From the NCBI GenBank assembly GCA_963705285.1, contig OY970066.1:5642001-5706000 (forward strand): DNA of 64,000 nt, in the 5' to 3' direction. The notes beneath the pieces were generated by a model. It ran no database searches. It worked only from the letters and a program-made list of their open reading frames with translations, and was not told where the DNA came from. The stretch's first letter is position 1, and each line of letters begins with the position of its first letter. Shown here piece after piece: positions 53,330-62,586 of the stretch. The DNA comes from JACMLD01 sp963705285. Its GTDB lineage: Bacteria > Bacteroidota > Bacteroidia > Chitinophagales > Chitinophagaceae. A program made the translations under genes and the position numbers.

Positions 53330-55309
53330 TCACTGATTATCCTGTAACTCCAATTTTATAACGTTGCCCCCACCCGCCGGAAGATTAACTAACAGTTTAT
53401 CTGATGCAGTAAGTGTTTTTATTTCCTTTACCAAACTATTTGGGTCATTGATTGCATTTGAACCTTCTTTGTATATGGTGGCTGTATAAGTTCCGGCTTT
53501 TAGAAAATCCAGTGGAATGGTAACTGTTCTATTGGTATTATTAGTAATTGTTCCAACATACCAGTTGGTTCCTTTTCTTCTTGCCACACAAATCCACTCT
53601 CCAACAAGGGCCGCAGGAACAATAGTCTGATCCCAGATCGTAGGAACTTCACGAATAAATTCAAACCCCGCCTGTCCCTCGTATGCCGCGGGATAATCAC
53701 ATACCATCGACAAATGATTTTCTAAGATTACATACATGGCCAGCATATGGCAACGGGTGGCCAGCACATGCGGCTTTGTTGTCTGAACCTTAAAATCTGA
53801 AAGCGGCATTGCGCGGAAGCCGCCGAGGTGGTAGTCGGTTGGCCCGGCCAATAAACGGGTAAAAGGAATTTGAATATCATCATCGGGCGTGATTAAATTA
53901 CCCCATTTATCATTTTCATAATTGAGCGTTCCTTCACGTGTAGATTCATTGGGGTACGTACGGCTGAGACCAGTGGGCTTATAGGCGCCGTGAAATTGTA
54001 TTTCCAAATGATGACTGGCTGCTTTTTTCAATATTTCTTCCTGTATCTGCACCATTTGCTGGTCATCCCTGTCCATAAAATCGACCATCATGCCTTTTAC
54101 ACCCCATTTTTCGAACAACGCAAAGGCGGTATCCAGTTTAGCATACAAAGCCTGCCAATGAACCCAAAATCGTATACCCACTCCTTTGTTTTTTGCGTAA
54201 TCGCACATCTCCTTTATATCAAGTCCCGGTCTTGGTTTGGTTACATCTGTATTAGGCCCTGGCTGGTATTCTACTCCATCGTTCTGATACCAGGCTACTC
54301 CCCTGTTGCCAATGACCGAATGATATTCAATTCCATTTCTTGCGCAAAAATCTATATAATATTTATTGAATTGAAAATTTATACCTGCCTCAAAAGTAGT
54401 ATCGGGAAGCACATCACCATTCCACCAGTGAAAACTTGATTTGCCAGGTTTTAGCCAGCTCACATCTTTTATTTTGCAGGGTTCGCTGAGGTTGGTAAGA
54501 ATATTTGATTCAATGAGCGCACCAACCCGGTTACTAATCATCATTACCCGCCATGGTGTATGATGTGGAAGTAATGCCTTCACCTTAATGCCCGATTGTC
54601 CGGGTAAAGGGGTTAGCTGACTGGAGAGTATGCCATTTCGTTTTATGAGCGACATACCGGCGTAATCTATGAGATTTGCCTCTGTAATACCCATGAAAAT
54701 ATTGTCTGGAAATTGAAAAAGTGCCGGCATGTCGATCAATGTATCGTTTGCGATCGTATTCAACGGCATTACACTATACCGATGTTCGTGGCTGGTAGTA
54801 AAATTTTCAAGGAAAGCGACCCTTGCTATTGGATTACCAGTTATATTGAAGCTTGTATGTTCTTCGGTGAGCGTATAGCTTTCCCAATCTTTCTGTGCCG
54901 GAATCTCATAACGAAATGCAACTGCGTCGTTGAATACGCGTACCCGTAAATTTATCATCCTTTTTTTACCTGCGCGCTCCTGCATGGAAATCTTCGCTTC
55001 CTTATACTTGTCTGAGACTTTACTGGTTTTTCCCTGCACCAAATCATATGCTTCCATTCCTGCATTGGCAACTACCCGCCCAATTGTAATATCATTGCCA
55101 AAAAAGTCATTGTTTATAAAACTAAGGCCAAGTGTACTTTTGGTTATTAAAGGTTTGTTTTGATAACTCACCGAATATTCCGGTCGGCCACCCGCTGCCA
55201 GGAAAATGAACTTTATCCTGTTATCGGGCGACGAAACAATTACGCTTTTTTGACCGAGTGCCCCGGTTACCAGTGTCATCAGAAAAAAAGCAATCATTAA
55301 TATCTTCAT
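53330..55309 (-). CDS. GH97 glycoside hydrolase (alpha-galactosidase/alpha-glucosidase family)
   Basis: A 659-residue secreted enzyme. A signal peptide (about 1-19) is followed by the N-terminal beta-sandwich (VIVSSPDNRIKFIFLAAGGRPEYSVSYQNKPLI). A TIM barrel contains FWVHWQALY and GMMVDFMDRDDQQMV, with a candidate nucleophile Asp near residue 410. YPNESTREGTLNYE near 455 carries the likely acid/base Glu. A C-terminal beta domain ends the protein. An Asp in the barrel strand is the arrangement of retaining GH97 alpha-galactosidases rather than the inverting SusB type; this subgroup call is inference. No SusCD pair is nearby. Confidence 0.92.
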   Translation of the reverse strand: MKILMIAFFLMTLVTGALGQKSVIVSSPDNRIKFIFLAAGGRPEYSVSYQNKPLITKSTLGLSFINNDFFGNDITIGRVVANAGMEAYDLVQGKTSKVSDKYKEAKISMQERAGKKRMINLRVRVFNDAVAFRYEIPAQKDWESYTLTEEHTSFNITGNPIARVAFLENFTTSHEHRYSVMPLNTIANDTLIDMPALFQFPDNIFMGITEANLIDYAGMSLIKRNGILSSQLTPLPGQSGIKVKALLPHHTPWRVMMISNRVGALIESNILTNLSEPCKIKDVSWLKPGKSSFHWWNGDVLPDTTFEAGINFQFNKYYIDFCARNGIEYHSVIGNRGVAWYQNDGVEYQPGPNTDVTKPRPGLDIKEMCDYAKNKGVGIRFWVHWQALYAKLDTAFALFEKWGVKGMMVDFMDRDDQQMVQIQEEILKKAASHHLEIQFHGAYKPTGLSRTYPNESTREGTLNYENDKWGNLITPDDDIQIPFTRLLAGPTDYHLGGFRAMPLSDFKVQTTKPHVLATRCHMLAMYVILENHLSMVCDYPAAYEGQAGFEFIREVPTIWDQTIVPAALVGEWICVARRKGTNWYVGTITNNTNRTVTIPLDFLKAGTYTATIYKEGSNAINDPNSLVKEIKTLTASDKLLVNLPAGGGNVIKLELQDNQ

Positions 55310-55730
55310 GCAGTTTTTACATTTATTTCTTTACCGCAGCAAACAGTACTTTTTCTGAGATGGAAAAATTATTTGCTAAGCTGTACACACAAGTTCACTA
55401 AAAAATTGTAACCACCAGAAAGTACTAAAAAAAAACATTTTTACGATAGTTACATCTTACCCAAACTTATTGCTAAAATCACTTTTACTTCTTAACCTAA
55501 ACTCAAACGGCACACCAACCTGTCTTCGCCAGCGCGGCATCATGGTGGCATGTAACCGGTTTAATAGTGGGAACATGCGGTAAATGAAGCCATAAACGAG
55601 GATTCACTACTAACACCCAAGCAACTTGGTACGGATAGTTCTTTTAACGACTTCCCCTTAAAAGATCACGATAACATTTTACCAATGTGAAATTGAGGTG
55701 TTATCAGATCAGTTCAGTGCCGGAACATTC
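55310..55730. other. intergenic spacer
   Basis: Separates the GH97 gene from the membrane-anchored regulator, both on the minus strand. I see no gene or clear hairpin. Confidence 0.3.
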
Positions 55731-56618
55731 TTACGCGCTCACTTCAAGCTTATATCCTTTGCCGCGAATAACAACGATGTTGATATGGGGATCCGGCTCC
55801 AGTTTTTTTCTAAGTTTTGAGATGAACATATCCAGACTGCGGCCTACTATAACACCTTCATCTTCCCATATCTCTTTTTGTAGCCGGGTTCGCTCTATCG
55901 CCTCATTAGGCGACAAGGCAAAGATGCGCAGTACACGGGTTTCGGTTCTGGTAAGGTCTATGGTGTTTCCGTTTATCATGAGCTTACGGGTGTCAGCATC
56001 GAAAGACATCGACCCCAAAGTGAATTGACCAGTTTGCTGGCTGGTAGGTAAGTCAGCCTGTGGTTTGACAGATGTAAACAACATCCATCCGGCAAAAGCT
56101 ACCAATAACAGGGCGCCCAAAAAAAAGCCACTCCTTGCTAAAGTACCCGTTGGTTTAAATTTAATGTTAAGCGTGTAACATGCTATGGGTTGCCTTCTTC
56201 CTTTACAAGCTACAATATCATCTTTCTTATTTTTTGATATTGCATATCCATAGGCCACACTGGCATTGGCACATTTAAGTACGTTAACAACGTAATCGCT
56301 TGTAAGCGGGTCTTTGGTTAGCAAACGCTGGGTAGTATGCACCAGGGAGTCGGCTTGAAATGTAAAGGGATTTTCAAAACTGACCTGGTATTCGTTTTCG
56401 GAAATCTTTTTTACCGGAAGTACGCGTGATACACTGTCGCCCGACTGAAGAAGTAATTCATGTCCGATACTGCGTAGCAATATTTCCCTTCTGGCAACGT
56501 CGAAGTCATCATTGCCGGTTATACTAAAAGCCACGCAGATGATGGAGCTAAACAATAGCAATAATAACCCGCCGAGCTGCTTTGGTTTGGCGGGCAGAAA
56601 ATTTCTTCTAACAAGCAT
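55731..56618 (-). CDS. membrane-anchored winged-helix transcriptional regulator
   Basis: A 295-residue protein with two transmembrane helices (about 16-34 and 165-183) flanking a periplasmic domain with two Cys-containing segments (VVNVLKCANAS, IACYTLNIKF). The cytoplasmic C-terminus is an OmpR-type winged helix (NTIDLTRTETRVLRIFALSP, then GRSLDMFISKLRKKLEPDP). It has no receiver domain, so it works like a ToxR-style one-component sensor reading the periplasm directly. The topology is the reverse of ToxR, with DNA binding at the C-terminus. It is divergent from the propeller-protein gene about 100 bases away, a likely target. Confidence 0.85.
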   Translation of the reverse strand: MLVRRNFLPAKPKQLGGLLLLLFSSIICVAFSITGNDDFDVARREILLRSIGHELLLQSGDSVSRVLPVKKISENEYQVSFENPFTFQADSLVHTTQRLLTKDPLTSDYVVNVLKCANASVAYGYAISKNKKDDIVACKGRRQPIACYTLNIKFKPTGTLARSGFFLGALLLVAFAGWMLFTSVKPQADLPTSQQTGQFTLGSMSFDADTRKLMINGNTIDLTRTETRVLRIFALSPNEAIERTRLQKEIWEDEGVIVGRSLDMFISKLRKKLEPDPHINIVVIRGKGYKLEVSA

Positions 56619-56720
56619 ACTGTCAAGGTATTATTTACAAAGGTTACACTTTTATTTACAATCCGGGTGCGTTGGTCTGAAAGGTATCAAAGTAATTTTG
56701 CTGAAACAATCAACTACAAC

Positions 56721-58307
56721 ATGAAAAATAAAACAAATGTTCTGTACGGCTTTATTATCGTGCTGGCAGGCATCATCCATTTTCCCATGCAGGCGCAACA
56801 AAAAAATGTTACGCAGGGCTCCGTTAAAACCAACGCCGCGCCCCGTACTCAAGGACCGAAAGGCATTGTTCGTACCATCAAGCAGGATAGCAAAGGCAAT
56901 ATCTGGATGGCTTCATGGGAAGGTGTTTTTAAATATGATGGAAAATATTTTACTAATGTTACCAGGGAAGTGAGTTCGGCGCGTTTCTTTTCTGTTTTAG
57001 AAGATAGCAAAGGAAATTTCTGGTTCGGTTCAATTGGCTCGGGTGTTTATTATTATGATGGAATGTTTCGGCATTTCACCACCAGGGATGGGCTTGCCGG
57101 TAATGAAGTCACCAGCCTTTATGAGGATAAAACCGGTGCCGTGTGGCTGGGAACGGTAAACGGCGTAAGCCGGTACGATGGGCGTCTGCCTAGCGGACAG
57201 ACAAGTCTGCCTAGCGGACAGACAAGTCTGCCTAGCGGACAGACAAGTCTGCCTAGCGGACAGGCAGGCCTGCCTGCCGGACAGGTAAACTTTCAAAATT
57301 TTAAAATGAGTGATGCCTCTCCCGCTGCATCTGATTCTGCTTTTACCGGGCGTAAACGTGTTCATGCTGCAACTGATTCTGCTTATACCGGGCGTAATCG
57401 TGTTCATGGTGCAACTGATTCTGCTTTTACGGGGCGTAATCGTGTTCATGCTGCAACTGATTCTGCTTATACCGGGCGTAATCGTGTTCATGCTGCAACT
57501 GATTCTGCTTATACCGGGCGTAATCGTGTGCATGCTGCAACTGATTCTGGTTATACCGGGCCTGCTGCAGTTCGTACTGGAACCGATTCTGTTTATATAG
57601 GGCGTAATCGTGTGCATGCTGCAACTGATTCTGCGTATACCGGGCGTGCCGCGGTTCGTACTGGAACCGATTCTGGTTATACAGGGCGTAATCGTGTTCA
57701 TGCTGCAACTGACTCTGCTTATACCGGGCCTGCCGCTGTACATACCAACACTGATTCTGGTCACATTTCGGTGTATCAAAATAAGCTTCCAGCGGGTCAT
57801 TGGATGCATAATGATGTGAATGCTATCATTGAAGACAATACAGGAAAATTTTGGTTTGGCACAAGGGGTTATGCCAAGGTGTATGATCCCCGCCTGGCGG
57901 GCGGGCAGGCAAAAACATTTACTACAATCACTAATAAAGATGGCAAACCGTTTAGCAACGTTCGGTCGATAATCAAAGACAAAAAAGGCAATATATGGTT
58001 GGGTGGTAACGATGGCCTTTGGCGTTATGACGGAACAACATTTACCCATTTCACGCATCAGTTTGTGGGCTATATCTATGAAGATAAAAAAGGGAATATC
58101 TGGACCAGTTCAGAAAGCGCTACCGGCAAAGACTGGGCACTTTCGCGGTATGATCAAAAGTCGTTGTTGGATAAACAGCCCACGGTAACCATTATAACAA
58201 CCAAGCCAATGATATTCGGAATTTTAGAAGATAATAAAGGAAATATCTGGTTTGGCGATTTTGAGGGTGTACACCGGTATGATGGAAAGACCATCACGGA
58301 TTTTTAA
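56721..58307 (+). CDS. secreted two-component-propeller (Reg_prop) protein with in-frame DNA repeats
   Basis: A 528-residue protein with signal peptide (about 1-25). Reg_prop blades recur: GIVRTIKQDSKGNIWMASWE, KGNFWFGSIGSGVYYYDG, KGNIWLGGNDGLWRYDG and KGNIWFGDFEGVHRYDG. It lacks kinase and transmembrane parts, so it is a free-standing propeller. Between blades the sequence is expanded by four SLPSGQT heptapeptides (near residues 156-185) and about ten 14-residue units of the type ATDSAYTGRNRVHA (about 198-350). These come from 21-bp and 42-bp DNA repeats. Start at ATG 56721 for the signal peptide. Divergent from the membrane-anchored regulator. Confidence 0.85.
   Translation: MKNKTNVLYGFIIVLAGIIHFPMQAQQKNVTQGSVKTNAAPRTQGPKGIVRTIKQDSKGNIWMASWEGVFKYDGKYFTNVTREVSSARFFSVLEDSKGNFWFGSIGSGVYYYDGMFRHFTTRDGLAGNEVTSLYEDKTGAVWLGTVNGVSRYDGRLPSGQTSLPSGQTSLPSGQTSLPSGQAGLPAGQVNFQNFKMSDASPAASDSAFTGRKRVHAATDSAYTGRNRVHGATDSAFTGRNRVHAATDSAYTGRNRVHAATDSAYTGRNRVHAATDSGYTGPAAVRTGTDSVYIGRNRVHAATDSAYTGRAAVRTGTDSGYTGRNRVHAATDSAYTGPAAVHTNTDSGHISVYQNKLPAGHWMHNDVNAIIEDNTGKFWFGTRGYAKVYDPRLAGGQAKTFTTITNKDGKPFSNVRSIIKDKKGNIWLGGNDGLWRYDGTTFTHFTHQFVGYIYEDKKGNIWTSSESATGKDWALSRYDQKSLLDKQPTVTIITTKPMIFGILEDNKGNIWFGDFEGVHRYDGKTITDF
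57186..57285 (+). repeat. 21-bp tandem repeat related to a palindromic element, in-frame
   Basis: Four copies of CTGCCTAGCGGACAGACAAG(T) in a row, ending in GGCAGGCCTGCCTGCCGGACAGG. The GCCTGCC..GGACAGGC core is palindromic, like REP-type elements. Length 21 keeps the reading frame. Confidence 0.85.
57313..57770 (+). repeat. 42-bp tandem repeat array inside a coding region
   Basis: About ten to eleven units of 42 bp encoding ACTGATTCTGCTTATACCGG-type sequence. Two sub-types alternate, one with GGGCGTAATCGTGTTCATGC and one with GCTGTTCGTACTGGAACC-like ends. Every unit is a multiple of three, so the frame is kept. Confidence 0.92.
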
Positions 58308-58465
58308 CGGGCTATCTTACAACAACACTAACACGCATACACGTTATACCAATCAAATGTGGCTTAAGCGGCCCCGCTGTGCAATCTTTAAATTATGATA
58401 CGGGAATTTCACGGAAAAGTTTAATTTGGAAATTATTGCTCTCGGCGTAGATTAGTACCCACCTT

Positions 58466-58702
58466 TTAATACGCTGGCCTCGGGCCGGCCAGGCGCTCGT
58501 ACGCTTTTCGATGCTGCGTTTTCCTTTCCCCCTTTGACTGAGCGTCAGTAGGTGTTTCACCCGTCGCCTTGTTCAACTTTTGTACAAAGCTGACGGAAAA
58601 CGAGGCATCTCCAAGCGTACTGGTATCAGGCATTACAATTGCAGGCCTCCACAGTGGGTAATCACCAAAAACTGTTGCTACATTTGGTTTTCCAGAACTC
58701 AA
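58466..58702 (-). CDS. uncertain ORF or gene fragment
   Basis: A 78-codon minus-strand frame starting only with TTG. Its first 50 residues look protein-like (GKPNVATVFGDYPLWRPAIV, then SFSVSFVQKLNKATGETP) and the rest is basic and low in hydrophobics. A stop lies just upstream of the TTG. It could be a C-terminal relic of a larger gene. I recognise no family. Confidence 0.3.
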   Translation of the reverse strand: MSSGKPNVATVFGDYPLWRPAIVMPDTSTLGDASFSVSFVQKLNKATGETPTDAQSKGERKTQHRKAYERLAGPRPAY

Positions 58703-58764
58703 TATTCATTTCCTGGCCAACAGTGATTACTTAATTATTATACTAAATTTTGCCAAAAAAACTT

Positions 58765-59625
58765 ATGGGCAATTCACTTAAAGCGATTGGTATTGTTTTA
58801 AAGGATGCGTTGAAGCTTTTTCTTGAAAACGACCCTTTAAAAATGGCCGGTGCCACTGCCTTTTTTACCATGTTTGCCTTGCCGCCTATTCTCATTATAC
58901 TCGTACAATTCTTTAGCATATTTATCGATCCGCAAACCATCAGGCATGAAGTGTTTGTTAGCCTGTCTGATATTGTTGGCCAGGAGGCAGTGCGGCAAAT
59001 AGTTTCTGTTATCCGGGCGGTAAAAAAATTATCGTACAACTGGCTGGCTACCGGGTTAGAATTTATTTTTTTGCTGTTTGTGGCCACCACGGTGTTCAAA
59101 ATTATCAGAAGCTCCATTAATCAAATATGGGGTGTTCACAAACCAACTGCAGATAAAAAAATAATGGCCAGCTTGCAATCAAGGTCGCAATCGCTGGGCG
59201 TACTATTTGTGACAGGGTTGTTATTTTCCATCGGCGCTTTTATTGAAACCGTGCAGGTGTTTATTGGAAACTATTTCGTTAAGCTATTTCCTTCTTTGTC
59301 TGGTGTTTTCAACCAGTTGTTATCTTTCTGTATTTCTACACTCGTTACTGCTATATGGTTCCTGATTATCTTCCGGTATCTTAATGACAGCAGGCCTAAA
59401 TGGCGCATTGCCTGGACGGGCGCTTTATTTACCAGCCTGTTGTTTTCTATTGGAAAAATTATTTTACACCTGCTGCTCACCTACAATAACATCAACAATA
59501 TTTACGGCGCTTCTGCTTCCATAGTGTTGCTGCTGCTGTTTATATTTTACTCTGCCATGATATTATATTATGGAACAGCGTTTACAAAAGTGTGGGATGA
59601 ACATAAAAGCAACAATGCGGCCTGA
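58765..59625 (+). CDS. YihY/BrkB-family integral membrane protein
   Basis: A 286-residue membrane protein of the YihY/virulence factor BrkB family. The N-terminal signature NDPLKMAGATAFFTMFALPPILIIL is characteristic, followed by about six transmembrane helices in total and the conserved late segment RPKWRIAWTGALFTSLLFSIGK and YGASASIVLLLLFIFYSAMI. The transported substrate, if any, is unknown. I placed the start at ATG 58765 rather than the in-frame TTG at 58750. It is a single gene. Confidence 0.92.
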   Translation: MGNSLKAIGIVLKDALKLFLENDPLKMAGATAFFTMFALPPILIILVQFFSIFIDPQTIRHEVFVSLSDIVGQEAVRQIVSVIRAVKKLSYNWLATGLEFIFLLFVATTVFKIIRSSINQIWGVHKPTADKKIMASLQSRSQSLGVLFVTGLLFSIGAFIETVQVFIGNYFVKLFPSLSGVFNQLLSFCISTLVTAIWFLIIFRYLNDSRPKWRIAWTGALFTSLLFSIGKIILHLLLTYNNINNIYGASASIVLLLLFIFYSAMILYYGTAFTKVWDEHKSNNAA

Positions 59626-59820
59626 TTGCTTGTCTACGATTTTATCGTATTGAGAACTTCTTCTTGTATAATAGGGGTCAAGGCGGCAACATAACGCGTC
59701 TGGGTCCTAAATGGATTGACTGCCAATTTGTATTCTCTAGTTTTATGGCATCCTGATGGTCAAATTAATTAAGCCAGCTACAACCATTTATTGTTGAGCA
59801 AATTTGTTAGTGGTTTTGCC

Positions 59821-62571
59821 ATGAAATTGAATTTGTTTCCCTTTCAGCAACTTTTTCCGACCTATTACTACCTACCCGCTTTATGGGTTCAGTATTCACT
59901 GCATGTTTATGAATACAACAGTCATAATAAAAACGTCTATTCTACAACTACACCGGTGGGCATCTTACCGGGTGTTGGGGAGTTTGCAACATCCTTACGC
60001 ACAAATAATATATTCACTTTAAGCGAAATTTTGCACATGTTACCATATTCAAACATTACCGCGTCACCTGACAACGACCAAGCCTTAGAAAATAAAAACC
60101 CGGTATACGCCCCTCAAACGTATTGCCTTTTAAACCAAAATGCTTTGCATGCATTTAAAGAAGCAATTGGCAACACAATGCTAGCAACTGATGCCATGCT
60201 GTTGCACCAACTGCTTATCAAAGCGCAGGAAAGTGATATATTGCTTGAGCGTGCATTGACTACGGCAAGGCAGTTACTGAATGGAGATGCGGCAGCAGGC
60301 ATGCGGTTCTGGTTGCTATTGCGCGAAGTGGCATTTACATCCAGTGCAAAACTGTTACCAGACGTCTTACTGCGGGAATCATATGGATATAAAAATAGTC
60401 CCCCAGATGCACCACTGTTGTTGAACATGGATGTTTTGCATGATCTCATTAGCGCAGTGGTTGTGACCGCCCGCAGTAGTACCGAAGAAAATGCCATGAT
60501 GCTGGCACTCCGCCAGCTACTCGATCCGTTTTTTCGTGCAGAGTATGGGTTTAATGCGTTGCAACAAGTAATGCATGGCTCAAACTCAATACTGGAGACG
60601 TTGGTTTTTGAACACAGCTTCCAAACCGGCAAACTATTAAATCCCTCAACCAGCGGAGCGTTGCTTTTTTATCATTACCCGCAGGCGGAAGATCATGTTG
60701 GTAGTGATTTGGATGTTTGGAAAGACCGGTTGGATGTTGTGAAAGATCGTCCCGTGTATCCGTCGCGCCCCGGCGTTTCTGAATGGACAGATCTTTGGGG
60801 CTGTGCGGGCCACGGCCGCGTGATTGTGAGCGCAATTGATCGGTTCGCCGGTTCTTATCAGATCGATTTCATTTCTAATCCCGCGGCGTGCGGCGGTAAA
60901 GAGATATTGATTACCGGTACCAATTTTGGACCTATGGGCCGCGTTTTTTTTCCTTATCCAGACAGTGATGACCCTCTTTTTCAAGCGCACCGTACAGAAA
61001 TTGCGCTGGATGGCGTAGCACCTATTCAATGGGATAACAATGCCATTACCGTGCCCGTACCTGTTTGGGCGGTATCAGGTTTTATCAGGCTGAATGCGTT
61101 TACGCAAATAGTCACCCGTTGTCTTGTCAAGAACATTTATAAACCGGGAAATGCTTTTCCATTTGCTGGCGGACTAGCCAAAGTATTCGAGATAAGTATC
61201 AATGGGGCCGCAGAAGGCACTGCCCTCAACGGTGAATGGGTGATACCACCCGATCGCCTCTTCTCTTTGGGTTACCGTGCCACCGACCGGCAAGACGTAA
61301 GGGTTGCGGTTGAAGTGAGGGCCGACGATGGAAGGCAGCTGCTATGGAAAACAGATTTGACTGGCGGTAACCAATTACTTAAACTTTCATTGTCAACAGA
61401 TCCAGGCGAACCTGTTCATGGCACCATTATACTTACCGCCACAAGTGATTGTGGCAGCGCACAACCCGTTTCCTACCCTGTTGTAATTGCGGTGGCGCCC
61501 GAACTGGAAATAGGTTTTGCAGAGATTACCCAGGGTGTGCAGGAGGGCCGGCAGGCAGTACTTGCAGGAAATGCTGTTCCGTTGGCAGCCAATAAAGATA
61601 CGGCTGTAAGGGTACATCTTTCCTGCAGCCGGGGAGGATGGTTCAATGATCAGCTTGGACCTATCACCGGCGTTGTAGCCATATCAACCATTAACGGCGT
61701 TCAGCACGTAGGGCCTTCCAATAAAGTGCCGGCAAGCATTGTTAAACAATCCAAAGACAGCGATGAAAACACCACCGTTAATTTTGTGATTCCCGCCGGC
61801 TGGTGCACACCTGGTGTACACTCATTGGAAATAACGATTGGTTGTTACGATATGACAGGTCAAATAAAAGTGAAAAGAAAAATGACCTGGACCTGGTATG
61901 ACAAAGGATCAATTGCCGTACGGTGGTTGCTGATTAATAAAAGGGATTCAGACAATCAAACCCTTGTTCCGCAAATGGATCAATTTCTGCGCGACACGCT
62001 CATGTATTTTCCCTCTCCCGTGTTGAACATCGGCCCGGCATGGAAAGATTTTTGGAATCAGCCGGAAGATTTCACCCAGGCAGGTGCGGTAAAGGCGATT
62101 GCATACGATATTGCTGAATTTAAAAACTGTACCATGTGGGATGATCTTTGGCCGTGGACCGAAGCATGCTCATCTGTTGATGACGATGCGCACTGGATTG
62201 CCGTAATACCACCCTGGGTAAATTTTGGAAGCAATCGTTTAGCTGGTACCACCCCCAGGGATAGCGGGGTATCGGTAACCAGGTTTGTTGTTGAAATTGC
62301 CGCACATGAGCTTGGGCATCAAATGGGGTTACACCATGTAAATCTTTCAACGCCCGGCAATGCACCATTGCCACCTCTTGACGATGTGGGTAATGGCGGC
62401 TATTTAACAAGATATGCTTTCAATATTCGTGACCAGGCTGTTATTAAAGGCAGTGCTACCCGTACAGATAATTTTAACAAACAAAACCCCATGACGGCGG
62501 ATCTAATGGCCTACCTGCCCCCTGGTTTTTTAACACGTACCCACTGGCAAAATGTTTTTGATCAACTATAA
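59821..62571 (+). CDS. large zincin-type metallopeptidase-like protein
   Basis: A 916-residue protein. Near the C-terminus HELGHQMGLHH gives the full metzincin zinc motif HExxHxxGxxH, and MTADLMAYLPP about 60 residues later looks like a Met-turn, so proteolytic activity is plausible. The N-terminal third (about 1-300) is helical and contains GILPGVGEFATSL; a middle IPT/TIG-like segment (ILITGTNFGPMGRVFFP) and further beta domains (EIGFAEITQGVQEGRQAV...) follow. I see no clear signal peptide or T9SS domain, so secretion is unclear. ATG 59821 is preferred to the upstream TTG. It is followed 15 bases later by a beta-sandwich protein, probably in the same operon. Confidence 0.75.
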   Translation: MKLNLFPFQQLFPTYYYLPALWVQYSLHVYEYNSHNKNVYSTTTPVGILPGVGEFATSLRTNNIFTLSEILHMLPYSNITASPDNDQALENKNPVYAPQTYCLLNQNALHAFKEAIGNTMLATDAMLLHQLLIKAQESDILLERALTTARQLLNGDAAAGMRFWLLLREVAFTSSAKLLPDVLLRESYGYKNSPPDAPLLLNMDVLHDLISAVVVTARSSTEENAMMLALRQLLDPFFRAEYGFNALQQVMHGSNSILETLVFEHSFQTGKLLNPSTSGALLFYHYPQAEDHVGSDLDVWKDRLDVVKDRPVYPSRPGVSEWTDLWGCAGHGRVIVSAIDRFAGSYQIDFISNPAACGGKEILITGTNFGPMGRVFFPYPDSDDPLFQAHRTEIALDGVAPIQWDNNAITVPVPVWAVSGFIRLNAFTQIVTRCLVKNIYKPGNAFPFAGGLAKVFEISINGAAEGTALNGEWVIPPDRLFSLGYRATDRQDVRVAVEVRADDGRQLLWKTDLTGGNQLLKLSLSTDPGEPVHGTIILTATSDCGSAQPVSYPVVIAVAPELEIGFAEITQGVQEGRQAVLAGNAVPLAANKDTAVRVHLSCSRGGWFNDQLGPITGVVAISTINGVQHVGPSNKVPASIVKQSKDSDENTTVNFVIPAGWCTPGVHSLEITIGCYDMTGQIKVKRKMTWTWYDKGSIAVRWLLINKRDSDNQTLVPQMDQFLRDTLMYFPSPVLNIGPAWKDFWNQPEDFTQAGAVKAIAYDIAEFKNCTMWDDLWPWTEACSSVDDDAHWIAVIPPWVNFGSNRLAGTTPRDSGVSVTRFVVEIAAHELGHQMGLHHVNLSTPGNAPLPPLDDVGNGGYLTRYAFNIRDQAVIKGSATRTDNFNKQNPMTADLMAYLPPGFLTRTHWQNVFDQL

Positions 62572-62586
62572 ATAAAATCACATTAC

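Noticed and set aside
53990..54439. 149-codon plus-strand frame inside the GH97 gene
   Set aside because: Opposite strand of the catalytic barrel of a clear glycoside hydrolase.
57313..57770. 42-bp repeats as a CRISPR array
   Set aside because: Units are directly adjacent without unique spacers and are translated in frame inside a recognisable protein.
57030..58058. 342-codon open frame on the minus strand opposite the repeat-bearing propeller gene
   Set aside because: It is open only because the 42-bp and 21-bp repeats, being multiples of three, carry no stop in that frame. The plus strand has the signal peptide and propeller blades.
60114..60632. 172-codon minus-strand frame inside the zincin-like gene
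   Set aside because: Lies opposite a continuous 916-residue frame ending in an intact zinc motif; Ser-rich composition typical of an antisense shadow.
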